A stretch of 64,000 nt of DNA, from contig OY761542.1 in NCBI GenBank assembly GCA_963664635.1, positions 2,480,001 to 2,544,000 on the forward strand, read 5' to 3'. Under the pieces are notes generated by a model. That model saw nothing but the letters and a program-made list of their open reading frames with translations. It was not told the DNA's origin and ran no database searches. Shown here in pieces: positions 8,266 through 18,124 of the stretch. Numbering within the stretch: the stretch's first letter is position 1; the number at the start of each line of letters is the position of its first letter. The position numbers and the translations under genes are program-made. The DNA is from VXNE01 sp963664635. GTDB lineage: Bacteria; Pseudomonadota; Gammaproteobacteria; Pseudomonadales; Azotimanducaceae.

Positions 8266-8925
8266 GTGTTCACCGGAATCGTTCAAGGACACTGCCCGGT
8301 CGTGGAGGTGCGCGACGGCGGCGGCGTGCGCACGCTCGCCGTGGCGCTGGGGCAACTCGCCGATGGACTGGAAACGGGAGCCTCCGTCGCGCTCAACGGC
8401 GCCTGCGTGACCGCGACGGCGCTGTCCGGGGCGACGGCGCGCTTCGACCTGATCCGCGAGACGACGACCCTGACGAACCTCGGCCGGGTGCGCTCCGGGG
8501 ATCGGGTCAACGTGGAGCGCTCGTTCCGCATCGGCGACGAGGTCGGCGGCCACATCCTGTCCGGGCACGTCGCGTGTGCGGTGCCGGTCGGCAGCGTGCG
8601 GGGATCGGAAGGACACCGTCTGGTTTCCGTCACCGTCGCCGAGCCCTGGCTTGGCTACCTGATGCCGAAGGGCTTCATCGCGCTGGACGGGGCGAGCCTC
8701 ACGATCGCCGAGCTCGACCGCGCGCGCGGTACGGCGACCGTCAGCCTGATCCCCGAGACCCTGGCTCGTACGGGGCTTGGCGGCGTCACCGCGGGCGATC
8801 TGCTGAACCTCGAAGTGGACAGCCGGACACAGGCCGTAGTAGATACCGTGCGGGAAGTGCTGCGCGACAGCGCCTTCGTGCGCGAAGTCGCGCGCGAGGC
8901 ACTCGCGGGCACGACGGACGACTGA
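8266..8925 (+). CDS. ribE: Riboflavin synthase alpha chain
   Basis: Converts two 6,7-dimethyl-8-ribityllumazine molecules into riboflavin. Length (219 residues) and architecture are normal: two lumazine-binding barrels, residues 1-97 beginning MFTGIVQ and about 98-195 beginning HILSGHVACAVPVG, followed by a C-terminal helix for trimerisation. Start is GTG at 8266 after GGCGGG. Other riboflavin genes are not adjacent; a RibB-like gene lies at 50661. A pterin dehydratase gene follows. Confidence 0.94.
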   Translation: MFTGIVQGHCPVVEVRDGGGVRTLAVALGQLADGLETGASVALNGACVTATALSGATARFDLIRETTTLTNLGRVRSGDRVNVERSFRIGDEVGGHILSGHVACAVPVGSVRGSEGHRLVSVTVAEPWLGYLMPKGFIALDGASLTIAELDRARGTATVSLIPETLARTGLGGVTAGDLLNLEVDSRTQAVVDTVREVLRDSAFVREVAREALAGTTDD

Positions 8926-8952
8926 GCGCAGGAGCTCGGGGAGGCGCGACGG

Positions 8953-9291
8953 ATGGTCCTGGCAACCGAGAGCTGCGCGGCCTGCCGGCCCGATTCCCCC
9001 GCCCTGGACGCGGCTGAGCGGAACGCCCTCCTGGGGCAGGTGCCCGGTTGGTCGATCGAGGCCCGCGGCGCCATGCCGGTCCTGACGCGTACCTTCGCGT
9101 TCGGCGATTTTGCGGGAGCGCTGGAATACACGAACGCCGTCGGGGCGCTGGCGGAGGCGGCGGACCACCACCCCGAGATCGTGACCGAGTGGGGCAGGGT
9201 GCGGGTGACCTGGTGGACCCACGCGATCGGCGGCCTGCATCGCAACGACTTCATCCTGGCCGCGCGCTGCGACGAGATCTTCCCGGGGTGA
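8953..9291 (+). CDS. phhB: Pterin-4a-carbinolamine dehydratase
   Basis: Small enzyme (112 residues) that dehydrates 4a-hydroxytetrahydrobiopterin. The core motif EAADHHPEIVTEWGRVRVTWWTH carries the family His-His pair, and the protein ends LHRNDFILAARCDEI. No phenylalanine hydroxylase gene is nearby, so it may serve another pterin enzyme. Its stop TGA overlaps the GTG start of the next gene (GTGA), which indicates translational coupling. Confidence 0.9.
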   Translation: MVLATESCAACRPDSPALDAAERNALLGQVPGWSIEARGAMPVLTRTFAFGDFAGALEYTNAVGALAEAADHHPEIVTEWGRVRVTWWTHAIGGLHRNDFILAARCDEIFPG

Positions 9292-9845
9292 GCGACGTCC
9301 GGGAGTTCCTGTCCTCGTCCGGCGGCGGGCGTCGTCGCACCTACCTCGACGCGCTCGATATCGACGTGTGGGTGCGCCGCGACGCGCCTGCTGCCGAATC
9401 CGGTATCGAGGCGGACCCCACCGGCGGCGTGACGTGCCAGCCGGCGGATCCGGACCCAGCGGCCGGCGAGGCCGTGACGTTCCGCATTCGCGGCTTCCGG
9501 CTCGGACAGGCGCTGGCGCTGGTGGACGAGTCCCTGTGGCCCCAGCGCCGGTTCTTCCTCGATGTCGCCCATGCCATGAACCGCTGGCGTCCCGACCGGC
9601 GCGAGGACGTGCGGTTCGAGTGGCCGCAACCGCTGTCTCCCGATGCCGGCATCGACGCGGCCGGGCGGGCGTTTCGGGCTTTCGCGGCCGCGCAGTCGGA
9701 AGGCGGCGGCCAGGTGCTGGCGGTGGGAGCGCGCGTTGCGGAACTGCTCGGTCCGGCCGCCGGGGGAGAGGTGGTCCTGTATCTCGACCGGGTGGTGGAC
9801 GGGGCGGACAAGCGCGACCTGTGGCGGCGCATCCTCGGTCTGTAG
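9288..9845 (+). CDS. Hypothetical protein upstream of rimI
   Basis: A 185-residue protein beginning at a GTG that overlaps the phhB stop. I do not recognise it firmly. The N-terminal segment RRTYLDALDIDVWVRR resembles starts of variable proteins encoded just upstream of rimI in many gammaproteobacteria, a position used by holD (DNA polymerase III psi) in enterics. The middle part is acidic and variable, and the C-terminal half (QVLAVGARVAELLG ... VVLYLDRVVDG) looks like a small alpha/beta domain. A psi-like role is only a positional guess. It ends 6 bases before rimI. Confidence 0.7.
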   Translation: MSDVREFLSSSGGGRRRTYLDALDIDVWVRRDAPAAESGIEADPTGGVTCQPADPDPAAGEAVTFRIRGFRLGQALALVDESLWPQRRFFLDVAHAMNRWRPDRREDVRFEWPQPLSPDAGIDAAGRAFRAFAAAQSEGGGQVLAVGARVAELLGPAAGGEVVLYLDRVVDGADKRDLWRRILGL

Positions 9846-9851
9846 CCGAGG

Positions 9852-10319
9852 ATGTCGGGCCAGGAGGCATCCGCGCCGGTGATACGCCTGGAGCGGATGC
9901 GGGTCTCGGACATCGATGCCGTGGCCGGCATCGAGGCGGACGCATATGCGTTTCCCTGGACGGCGGGCATGTTTGCCGACTGCCTCGGCTCGGGGCACGA
10001 GTGCTGGGTCGCCCGGGAAGGAGCGGCCATCCTGGGCTACGCCGTAGTCACCGCCGGCGCCGGCGAAGCGCATCTGCTGAACGTCTGCGTGACGCCGGCG
10101 GAGCGTCGCCGGGGCCACGGTCGCGCGCTCGTGCGGCACATGATCGATCGCGCGATCGGCCGCGGGGCGCGCACCCTGTTCCTCGAGGTGCGCCCCTCGA
10201 ACGCCGCGGCGCGGCGGCTGTACGCAGACCTCGGCTTTCGCGAAGTCGGCCGCAGGAAAAACTACTACCCCGCGCCCGACGGCCGCGAAGACGCCACCGT
10301 CCTCGCCCTCTCACTGTAG
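9852..10319 (+). CDS. rimI: Ribosomal protein S18 alanine N-acetyltransferase RimI
   Basis: GNAT acetyltransferase of 155 residues that acetylates the N-terminal Ala of ribosomal protein S18. The acetyl-CoA loop is RRRGHGRALV. Family motifs include AVAGIEADAYAFPWTAGMF near the N-terminus and EVRPSNAAARRLYADLGF, with YYPAPDGREDATVLAL at the end. The ATG at 9852 is 6 bases after the previous stop, so it is the last gene of the ribE-phhB-hyp-rimI run. The stop codon TAG also begins a dispersed repeat. Confidence 0.92.
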   Translation: MSGQEASAPVIRLERMRVSDIDAVAGIEADAYAFPWTAGMFADCLGSGHECWVAREGAAILGYAVVTAGAGEAHLLNVCVTPAERRRGHGRALVRHMIDRAIGRGARTLFLEVRPSNAAARRLYADLGFREVGRRKNYYPAPDGREDATVLALSL

Positions 10320-10392
10320 CGCCCCAGAGCCGGTCCAGTGCTTCGCTGGCGCTACGCACCGGCGCCGCCTCCGGCCCAGCCACGCCGACCTC
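10317..10392. repeat. Dispersed intergenic repeat, copy 1 (begins at rimI stop)
   Basis: The block starting TAGCGCCCCA at the rimI stop codon and containing GGCGCCGCCTCCGGCCCAG and CACGCCGAC is found again, with small differences, directly after the DUF3179 gene (16597-16700). Both copies begin at the stop codon of the upstream gene. It is GC-rich, non-coding and probably a REP-type element. Confidence 0.6.
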
Positions 10393-10393
10393 T

Positions 10394-10444
10394 CATGGAA
10401 CACAAGGCAACGGTCGCTACGCTCCCGTCGCCTTGTGTTCCATG
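10394..10444. terminator. Long stem-loop downstream of rimI
   Basis: A 20-bp inverted repeat with a single mismatch (10394-10413 and 10425-10444; arms begin CATGGAACACAAGGC) closes an 11-base loop. There is no clear U-run, so it may be a bidirectional mRNA-stabilising hairpin or REP element rather than a classic terminator. Confidence 0.55.
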
Positions 10445-10448
10445 TAAG

Positions 10449-10469
10449 GGGACGGGCTTGTCCCGTCCC
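10449..10469. repeat. Short palindrome GGGACGGG-N5-CCCGTCCC, copy 1
   Basis: A perfect 8-bp stem with loop CTTGT. The same 21 bases plus flanks occur after the quinone oxidoreductase gene at 40294-40314, in both cases just past the end of a gene. Confidence 0.65.
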
Positions 10470-10628
10470 GTCTCGAGTTCACGCATGGCCGCGCCCAGGC
10501 TTGCCCCGTCGCGTCCAGAATTCATGCGAGGTCGTGGCCGTCCTGCCCGTCCTGCTCGCGACGCCGGACGGGCCATGGCGCCGATGATGACCCCCGCGGC
10601 GGAGCACGGGTGGGTCGGACCGATCCGC

Positions 10629-10634
10629 TATAAT
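10629..10634 (+). promoter_or_regulatory. Possible -10 element of prfC
   Basis: A perfect TATAAT lies 27 bases upstream of the prfC start in otherwise GC-rich DNA. I see no good -35 at 16-18 bases, so it is only a candidate. Confidence 0.4.
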
Positions 10635-10660
10635 TCGCGGCTTTGCCGGCGCCGCTAACC

Positions 10661-12241
<1,581 letters not shown>

Positions 12242-12257
12242 GGGGCGGGCGCGCATC

Positions 12258-13097
12258 GTGAAGGCTCTCGGCGACCAGGATCCGGCGCTGGCGGAGGGGT
12301 TCCGCACGCTGCTGCAGCGGGGCGCGAGCGTGGTGGAGGGAGCGCTGCTCGTATCGGGCATCGTCCAGCCGGACACGGATGCCGCGTGGTGCCGCGCGGA
12401 ACTGCAGCGGCTCGCGGATGCGGCGCCGCCGGACGCGGGGCCGCACGAGCTCGTCGAGGCATTGCGCGCGGCGGGCTTCGCGGGTGCGCGCGGGGGCTAC
12501 TACGAGGCGCGCAACAGTGCGCTCGAGTACGTGCTGCGCGAGCGGCGGGGCATTCCGATCAGCCTGGCGGTAGTCCTGATCGGCACGGCCGAGTGCCTCG
12601 GTCTCGAGGCGTGGGGCGTGAACTTCCCGCGGCACTTCCTCGTGGATGTCGAGGGCGTGCTGGTCGACCCGTTCGAGATGCGCGTCACGACCCGCGAACA
12701 GTGGCGCGACTGGCTGCGCCGGGAGGCGCGCACCGCCGCCGGCGGCGCGTTCCCCGAGAGCGAATTGGACGCCGCCTTCCGCAGGGCGGCGCCCGGCGAC
12801 ATCGCCCTGCGCATGCTGAACAACCTGCGCATGCTTCCGGAGGTGCGCCGGGATCCGGCGAATGCGCTGCGAATCACCGACTGTCAGTTGGCGCTGCAGC
12901 CGGATGCGTACGCCCTGCACGTCGACCGGGCGGACATCTGGCTCGCGCTACGCTCCTTCGACATGGCGCGTCGCGAACTCGAGACGGCGCTCAGCCTGGC
13001 CGGTGGGGAGACGGCCCGGGAGGCGGTCCGGGAGGCAAGAGAAGCGATTCTTACCCGTCTCAAGGCGTTGCCCGACGAACCCTCGGCCGCGAACTGA
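12258..13097 (+). CDS. SirB1-like transglutaminase-fold / TPR protein
   Basis: A 279-residue protein of the SirB1 (YchA) family. The transglutaminase-like core covers about residues 30-190: ARNSALEYVLRERRGIPISLAVVLIGTAECLGL, then VNFPRHFLVDVEG with the conserved His. A C-terminal TPR-like helical pair follows (residues 195-265). The family is widespread in proteobacteria, usually beside prfA, prmC or sirB genes; the reaction is unknown. The GTG start at 12258 is chosen by coding extent. Its position behind prfC again links it to translation termination. Confidence 0.85.
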   Translation: MKALGDQDPALAEGFRTLLQRGASVVEGALLVSGIVQPDTDAAWCRAELQRLADAAPPDAGPHELVEALRAAGFAGARGGYYEARNSALEYVLRERRGIPISLAVVLIGTAECLGLEAWGVNFPRHFLVDVEGVLVDPFEMRVTTREQWRDWLRREARTAAGGAFPESELDAAFRRAAPGDIALRMLNNLRMLPEVRRDPANALRITDCQLALQPDAYALHVDRADIWLALRSFDMARRELETALSLAGGETAREAVREAREAILTRLKALPDEPSAAN

Positions 13098-13165
13098 CGC
13101 GCCAGCCACTGGGTAGCGTGCACGGGGCTGGCCACCCGGGGGCGCTACGCTCCGCAGGGATCCCC

Positions 13166-15019
13166 TCAGCCGCGCATGTCTTCGAACGGGTTGTCGACCT
13201 CCAGCGGGATCGGCTGTGCGTAGCCCGGGATGCGCATTTCCGTCGCCGACACCTCGATGTCGCCGCCGCCGAGCACGCCTTCCCCGAAACGGTAGATGGG
13301 CAGCGCGTCACCCCGGGTCATGGCCGCGTCGTAGTCCCGGGCGTCGCGCGCCACCGTCTCGTTGCGGCGCGCGTGGTCCGTCATCGCGGCTGCGCCGTGC
13401 TTCGCGCGCAGCATGCGCTCCACGACGTGGGGGGCGAGCACGAGACCGGTCGCGTTGTTGCCGCCGAAGCCCTTGGAGTTGATGAACGCGGCGTCGATGG
13501 AGGCCGGGTCGAAGCCGGCGTGTGCCAGGCTGAAACCGAGGTGGCTGGAGTGCACGTCGTCGGCGACCTGCTCGATGGTCGTGATGCCGGGCAGCAGGCC
13601 GTAGCGCCAGCTTCCCACGGCGCACGCGAGCTGCTCGCCGGAAGCGGGGGCCAGGGAGTGACCGAGGAACGCCTTGATCGCCGCCACCGGCCAACGCTCG
13701 ATGCCGAATGTCCGCGCCAGGTCGTTCATGATCTCCGACTCGGTCACGCGGTTCTGCGGCGTGCCCGTGCCATGGGCGTGGATGTAGGTGCGGCGCCGGA
13801 GGCTCTCTTCGCCGAGGATCGCCTTCGCCAGCGCCATGGTCTTGGCCACGGTCACGAAGTTGCCTACTCCCGGGCCGGAAATCGACTTCTTGAAGCCGTC
13901 CGCGTTGACGTGGACCGCCGGCACGGCGGCGTGGATGTTCGCGCCGAGCTCGAGGGCGAGGGCGTCGTCGGCGACGACCGCGAAGACGGCGGCCTCGGCC
14001 AGGGTGAAACCGCAGTTCTCGGCGAAGGGCCGGCACGCGCGTCGGTTGTCCACGGTGTCGGCGCCGTCGAGGGCCATCAGCGCCTCGTCCTCCGCGAGCG
14101 CGCCCATGACGCGGTAGCCCTCGATCACTTCCGGCACGATGGGCGCCTCGGCCCCGCCGACGAGCGCCACGCGGAGACGTCCCGCGCGGATTTCGTCGAT
14201 CGCCAGCTTCAGGTTGTACAAAAAAGTGGCGCACGCCCCGATGACGGCGCCCGTGCTGCCGACGCTGCCGACGATGTAGGCGTTGACGAAGTCCGAGGGC
14301 ATCTCGCACAGGCCGAGCGGCACCTGCTTGGAAGTGATCCGCCGGCCGGTCATCGGCGCCTGGAACATCCCGCCCGTGCCGGCCGCGTCGAGCTGTCCCA
14401 TGGCGCTGCCGGAGTAGACCGCGAACTGGTCCGGGCGCACCCGGGCGCGCAGCTCGTCCCAGTCGACGCCGACCGAGCGCACGGCGTCCGAGGCCCCGAA
14501 GACGGTGAGCTGCAGGCCGCGGGGATGGTTGCGCGACTGGTACAGGCGTCCCGGATCGAAGCCGGTGGGCGCCTGTCCCGCGGAGGTCACGCGCGACGCC
14601 CGGCGGTCCGGGAACAGGACGTCCGCGCCTTGCGGGACGGCAACCTCCATGCTGCCGTCGGCGAGTTGCTGCACCGCCCAGTCCTCCGGCAGGGACTCCG
14701 GCAGATGCCGGCGCGGCACGATGAACCGCAACGTCCCGTCGCCCGCGGCGCCGATGGTCGCCGCGCGGTGCACGGCGATGTTGCCGGGATCGAACGCCTC
14801 GATGCGGCGGATGAGCGTGTGGTCGCGGATGTAACGTCGCGTGACCTCGTCCGCCGGGTCGTCCTGCAGCTCCATCAGCCCGGCCAGGCTCGCATAGGTA
14901 TCGGCGGCGTCGCCGGCGTCGAGCGCATCGATGACGATGCGCCGGAACGCGTGGTCCGAAGAGACGCGCCCGGCCGGGTTGACCCCACCGAGGCCGATGA
15001 TGAGCGGGAGAGTGGACAA
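13166..15019 (-). CDS. fabY: FabY-type beta-ketoacyl-ACP synthase
   Basis: Protein of about 617 residues in the FabY class described in Pseudomonas, which condenses acetyl-CoA with malonyl-ACP to start fatty-acid synthesis. The N-terminus LPLIIGLGGVNPAGR matches the FabY start. The thiolase-fold catalytic set is visible: Cys in VIGACATFLYN (about residue 260), His in YIHAHGTGTPQNR (about 411) and His in AIKAFLGHSLAPAS (about 453). The codon that best fits the family start is TTG at 15019; the frame remains open upstream with low-complexity Arg-rich sequence. It stands alone, transcribed toward sirB1. Confidence 0.88.
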   Translation of the reverse strand: MSTLPLIIGLGGVNPAGRVSSDHAFRRIVIDALDAGDAADTYASLAGLMELQDDPADEVTRRYIRDHTLIRRIEAFDPGNIAVHRAATIGAAGDGTLRFIVPRRHLPESLPEDWAVQQLADGSMEVAVPQGADVLFPDRRASRVTSAGQAPTGFDPGRLYQSRNHPRGLQLTVFGASDAVRSVGVDWDELRARVRPDQFAVYSGSAMGQLDAAGTGGMFQAPMTGRRITSKQVPLGLCEMPSDFVNAYIVGSVGSTGAVIGACATFLYNLKLAIDEIRAGRLRVALVGGAEAPIVPEVIEGYRVMGALAEDEALMALDGADTVDNRRACRPFAENCGFTLAEAAVFAVVADDALALELGANIHAAVPAVHVNADGFKKSISGPGVGNFVTVAKTMALAKAILGEESLRRRTYIHAHGTGTPQNRVTESEIMNDLARTFGIERWPVAAIKAFLGHSLAPASGEQLACAVGSWRYGLLPGITTIEQVADDVHSSHLGFSLAHAGFDPASIDAAFINSKGFGGNNATGLVLAPHVVERMLRAKHGAAAMTDHARRNETVARDARDYDAAMTRGDALPIYRFGEGVLGGGDIEVSATEMRIPGYAQPIPLEVDNPFEDMRG

Positions 15020-15207
15020 CGGCGTCTGACCGGCTGCGTGTGTCGCGGATTCTAGCAGCCTGTCGCGCTCGCGCCCGCGGGTGCGGGAGCGCGTCCCGGC
15101 CCCTCGGCTCGGCCGTCTCCGACGGTCGCGCGGCCCGCAGGTCGCGCCGGGGCGGGACAATCCCGGCCGCTGCAATCCGGGCGAGTGCTGTGTCACGATC
15201 GGCCTTC

Positions 15208-16599
15208 ATGAGATGGGCCTGCTGGTGTGTTCGGGTATTGATCGCGGGACTGGTGGCGTTGCCCGTCCAGCACGGCCGCGCGGCATCGCCGGACGACTCC
15301 GGAGCGCGGGTCCCGACGCTCGACCTGTTTTTTCAGGCGGCTACGCAGAAGGGCGCGAAGGCGCGGCCGTTCCTGGACGCCATCGGGGATTCCTGGCGCG
15401 ACTCCTACACCTCGATGGTGGTGGAACTGTCGATGGTCACCCCCTTCCCGGAGACCCGGAGCCAGATGTTCCGCTTCCTGAGGAGGGAGACGGGACGGTA
15501 CCTGGGCGAGGATTCGCAACGGTGGATGCGGTGGGTCTGGGAGCAGCCCTACGACCCGCACCCCCGGTACCTCCTGTTCAAGCAGGCGACATACACCCTG
15601 ATCGATCCTCGAATGGGCGCCTTCTTCCCGGCCGCCACGGGCTCGCTGATCCGGCTTGACGAAGTGCAGTGGGGCGGCGTGCGGGTCAACGGCATCCCGC
15701 CCCTGGATCACCCGAGCCACCTGCCGGCCGACCAGGCCCGCTACCTCAAGGACCGGCACGTCGTGTTCGGTGTCGCGCTCGGCGGCGAAGCGCGCGCCTA
15801 CCCCAAGCGGATACTGGCATGGCACGAGATGGCGTTGGACAGTCTCGGCGGCGCGGAAATCACCCTCGTCTATTGCACGCTGTGCGGCACGGCCATCCCC
15901 TACCACAGCGTGGTCGGAGGCCGGCATCGAACCTTCGGCACCAGCGGGCTGTTGTATCGGTCGAACAAGCTCATGTTCGACCATGAGACCAACAGCTTGT
16001 GGTCCACGCTGCTCGGGGAGCCGGTCATCGGCGAGCTGGCGGGTTCCGGTCTCAGGCTCGAGTCGCTGCCGATCGTGACCACGCGCTGGGGCGAGTGGAG
16101 ACGCAGGCATCCCGGCACCACGGTCCTCTCCCTGGACACGGGCTACGAGCGCGATTACCGGGAGGGCCGCGCGTACCGGGACTACTTCTCGACCGACGAC
16201 CTCATGTTCGAGGTGCCAGCGCGTGACAACCGCCTGCGCAACAAGGCGGAAGTGCTCGGCATCCTGCTCGAGCCCGCGGCGCCCGGGGGCGAGGCGGAGG
16301 CCCTCGCGGTCAGCGCCCGGTACCTGCGGAGGCATCGCGTCTTCAGGACCGCGCTTGCCGGGCGGACCCTGACCATCGTGACGAGCCCGGCCGGCGCCAA
16401 TCGCGTCTTCGACACCGGCGATCGAACCTTCGAACGGTTGCGGGAAAACGACCGGGTCGTGGACGACGGCGGCAGGGTCTGGAACGTCACGGAAGAAGCG
16501 CTCGTCGCCGGGGAAGCGCGGCTCGCGCGCGTCCCGGCCTACCGCGCGTTCTGGTTCGGCTGGGTTGCCCAGTTCCCGGGGACGAAGCTGATCAAGTAG
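15208..16599 (+). CDS. DUF3179 domain-containing exported protein
   Basis: Exported protein of 463 residues. A signal peptide (LIAGLVALPVQHGRA, cleavage about residue 30) is followed by a helical stretch and then the DUF3179 domain from about residue 155 (VRVNGIPPLDHPSH, VVFGVALGGEARAYPKRIL). Its hallmark is YCTLCGTAIPYHSVV, with two conserved Cys and nearby His, and TSGLLYRSNKLMFDHETNSLW. No reaction has been assigned to the family. ATG at 15208 gives the cleanest signal peptide; an in-frame GTG at 15190 is the alternative. Confidence 0.85.
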   Translation: MRWACWCVRVLIAGLVALPVQHGRAASPDDSGARVPTLDLFFQAATQKGAKARPFLDAIGDSWRDSYTSMVVELSMVTPFPETRSQMFRFLRRETGRYLGEDSQRWMRWVWEQPYDPHPRYLLFKQATYTLIDPRMGAFFPAATGSLIRLDEVQWGGVRVNGIPPLDHPSHLPADQARYLKDRHVVFGVALGGEARAYPKRILAWHEMALDSLGGAEITLVYCTLCGTAIPYHSVVGGRHRTFGTSGLLYRSNKLMFDHETNSLWSTLLGEPVIGELAGSGLRLESLPIVTTRWGEWRRRHPGTTVLSLDTGYERDYREGRAYRDYFSTDDLMFEVPARDNRLRNKAEVLGILLEPAAPGGEAEALAVSARYLRRHRVFRTALAGRTLTIVTSPAGANRVFDTGDRTFERLRENDRVVDDGGRVWNVTEEALVAGEARLARVPAYRAFWFGWVAQFPGTKLIK

Positions 16600-16700
16600 C
16601 GCCCCAAGGCCGGGCCGGCTGCTTGCGAAGCAAGCGCCTTCGCCTGCCGCTACGCACTGGCGCCGCCTCCGGCCCAGTCACGCCGACTTCGCCTGGAACA
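16597..16700. repeat. Dispersed intergenic repeat, copy 2 (begins at DUF3179 stop)
   Basis: Second copy of the block seen at 10317. It again begins at a TAG stop followed by CGCCCCA and again contains GGCGCCGCCTCCGGCCCAG and CACGCCGAC, here with a 20-base interruption that carries its own small palindrome (GCTTGCGAAGCAAGC). Confidence 0.6.
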
Positions 16701-16714
16701 ATCGCCCCCGGTCG

Positions 16715-17779
16715 CTAAGACGACGGGGGAAGCTCCATGTAGGCGCGCTTCGGATCTTGTCTCAGGTTCGGGTCGACGCCCATCTTCCGAAGGTCCTCGA
16801 AGATGTGCTGTTGAATCGACGGATCCCGCGCGTGATCGACACCCCACTCCCAGAGCTCGTCGGGCGCCGGTTCGCCCTTCGCCGCGCCCTCGACCACCCA
16901 AGCGACATACGCCTTCTCGCTGTCGGTGAGAGGCAGGTCGAGCGGCTCTTCGAGCTCGCTCCGGAGCGCCGCCACGAGAAAGGCGTGACTCTCGTAGAAT
17001 CGCCGCTTCAGACTTAAACCGCCGTGATAGGCCCCCCGAACGAGGTGATACTCGTGGCGGATGTCGTGGTCCCAGAGCACCCGATGGAGAAACTCCGTGT
17101 TGCTGTGAAGGCCGCCGTCGTCCTTGTCCCCGCACTCGAGGTAGATCTCGAGACCGCTCGACCGGATCGCCTCGGCGTTATCGCGCACTACGTTCGCCGG
17201 GTTGTCCGCCATCCATTTCTCAGGATCGAATGGCGAGTCCCAGGCGGCCTCGAACAGTTCGGTCGGCCCTTGGAATTGGCCGTAGTCTCGGGCAAGCGGG
17301 CAGTTCGTGATGTCGGGCAACCACTCGAACGAAGGGTCGCCCGCAGGCATCCACCCGGCAATGGCCGCAAAGCGATCCGGATGTTTGAATCCGATCTTCA
17401 GCGTGCCGTAGCCTCCCATCGAGAGACCCGCGAGAACGACTCCTTCGCGATCGGATCGCGTCCGAAGTTTTTCGCCATCCACTCGGGAATCTCTTCGGCG
17501 AAGAATCGCTCCCAGGCACCGGCATAAAAGCCCCCTGGCTCCGACGAGCAACTGACCAGCACCGCGGGGCAGAGCGTGCCGGCGCGAAACATCTCGTCGA
17601 TCCAGCGCCCGAACGCTGAGCCTTTCCGCAGTGACCACCACCTCTTCCAGTACCGCATTTTGCTGCCCGTTCCCGGCTTCCTCGGCATGTGCCACTGGGC
17701 CAAGAACCGCACCCAACAACATAACCCCGGCCAAACGCATCCAGCCGCGTTCGCTCGCCTTGCAAACGGAACTCTCCAT
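16715..17779 (-). pseudogene. Chimeric pseudogene: TonB-receptor N-terminus joined to a frameshifted esterase
   Basis: The open frame begins with the first 55 residues of a TonB-dependent receptor: a signal peptide (LAGVMLLGAVLGPVAHA) and the TonB box AVLEEVVVTAERLS. From about 17620 to 17430 the reading makes sense only in another frame, where an alpha/beta-hydrolase start is seen (FGRWIDEMFRAGTLCPAVLV, GAWERFFAEEIPEWM). The original frame then resumes as the esterase core with nucleophile elbow VLAGLSMGGYGTLKIGF (Ser near 17421), Asp in YLECGDKDDGG and a His in RGAYHGG, then a C-terminal extension. The hydrolase is thus broken by a frameshift and fused to foreign 5' sequence. A programmed shift or sequencing error is less likely given the receptor fragment on the opposite strand at 17834. 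Confidence 0.75.
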
Positions 17780-17833
17780 AAGGCTCCCCTCCTATCCCTC
17801 TCAGGCAACACAAAGACTGGCCAGAAGACCGAG

Positions 17834-17908
17834 CTTTTGTTGGGTACCGACTTCAGCGTGCGTTCCTACCCGCGAACGTGGGGCATCACGCTGCGCACCG
17901 CGTTCTAG
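17834..17908 (+). pseudogene. C-terminal fragment of a TonB-dependent receptor
   Basis: About 24 codons ending in a stop read LLLGTDFSVRSYPRTWGITL followed by RTAF. This is the usual last beta-strand of a TonB-dependent receptor, with the PRTWG motif and a terminal Phe. The rest of the barrel is missing. The matching kind of N-terminus lies on the other strand at 17615-17779, so an inversion or deletion probably destroyed a receptor gene here. Confidence 0.6.
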
Positions 17909-18124
17909 GTAGGGGACGCATCCTTGGCAACAACCGCCTGTGCGCTTGGCGCACACGCGGAGGGCGGCGACTTCCCGTGGTGCCCGCGGGCGGGTACGTG
18001 GATTGGGCGAAACACGTTCTACGCGCCCGAAGGCGCACCCGCCGAGATCGCCACTCGCCAGCTCGATGTGACGAGTGCCAAGACAAACTTGTAAACTGTC
18101 GACTGAGAAAGGAGGGCTGATGGT

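Larger units (their letters stand above)
10320..10660. other. Intergenic region between rimI and prfC
   Basis: About 340 bases with no gene. It contains the dispersed repeat, a 20-bp stem-loop, a second short palindrome and a possible -10 element, described separately. Confidence 0.7.

Noticed and set aside
9288..9845. Naming the gene before rimI as holD
   Set aside because: Only position and a short N-terminal resemblance support it; sequence evidence is too weak.
10317..10470. CRISPR array or phage attachment site
   Set aside because: The repeats are single palindromes without regular spacers; they fit REP-like elements instead.
13098..13165. Third copy of the stop-codon-linked dispersed repeat
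   Set aside because: Shared words occur in reverse orientation (GTAGCGCCCCCGGGTGGCC) but similarity is too patchy to list as a feature.
12386..15055. Plus-strand open frame of 889 codons covering sirB1 and fabY
   Set aside because: It is out of frame with sirB1 and antisense to fabY, both of which have clear catalytic motifs.
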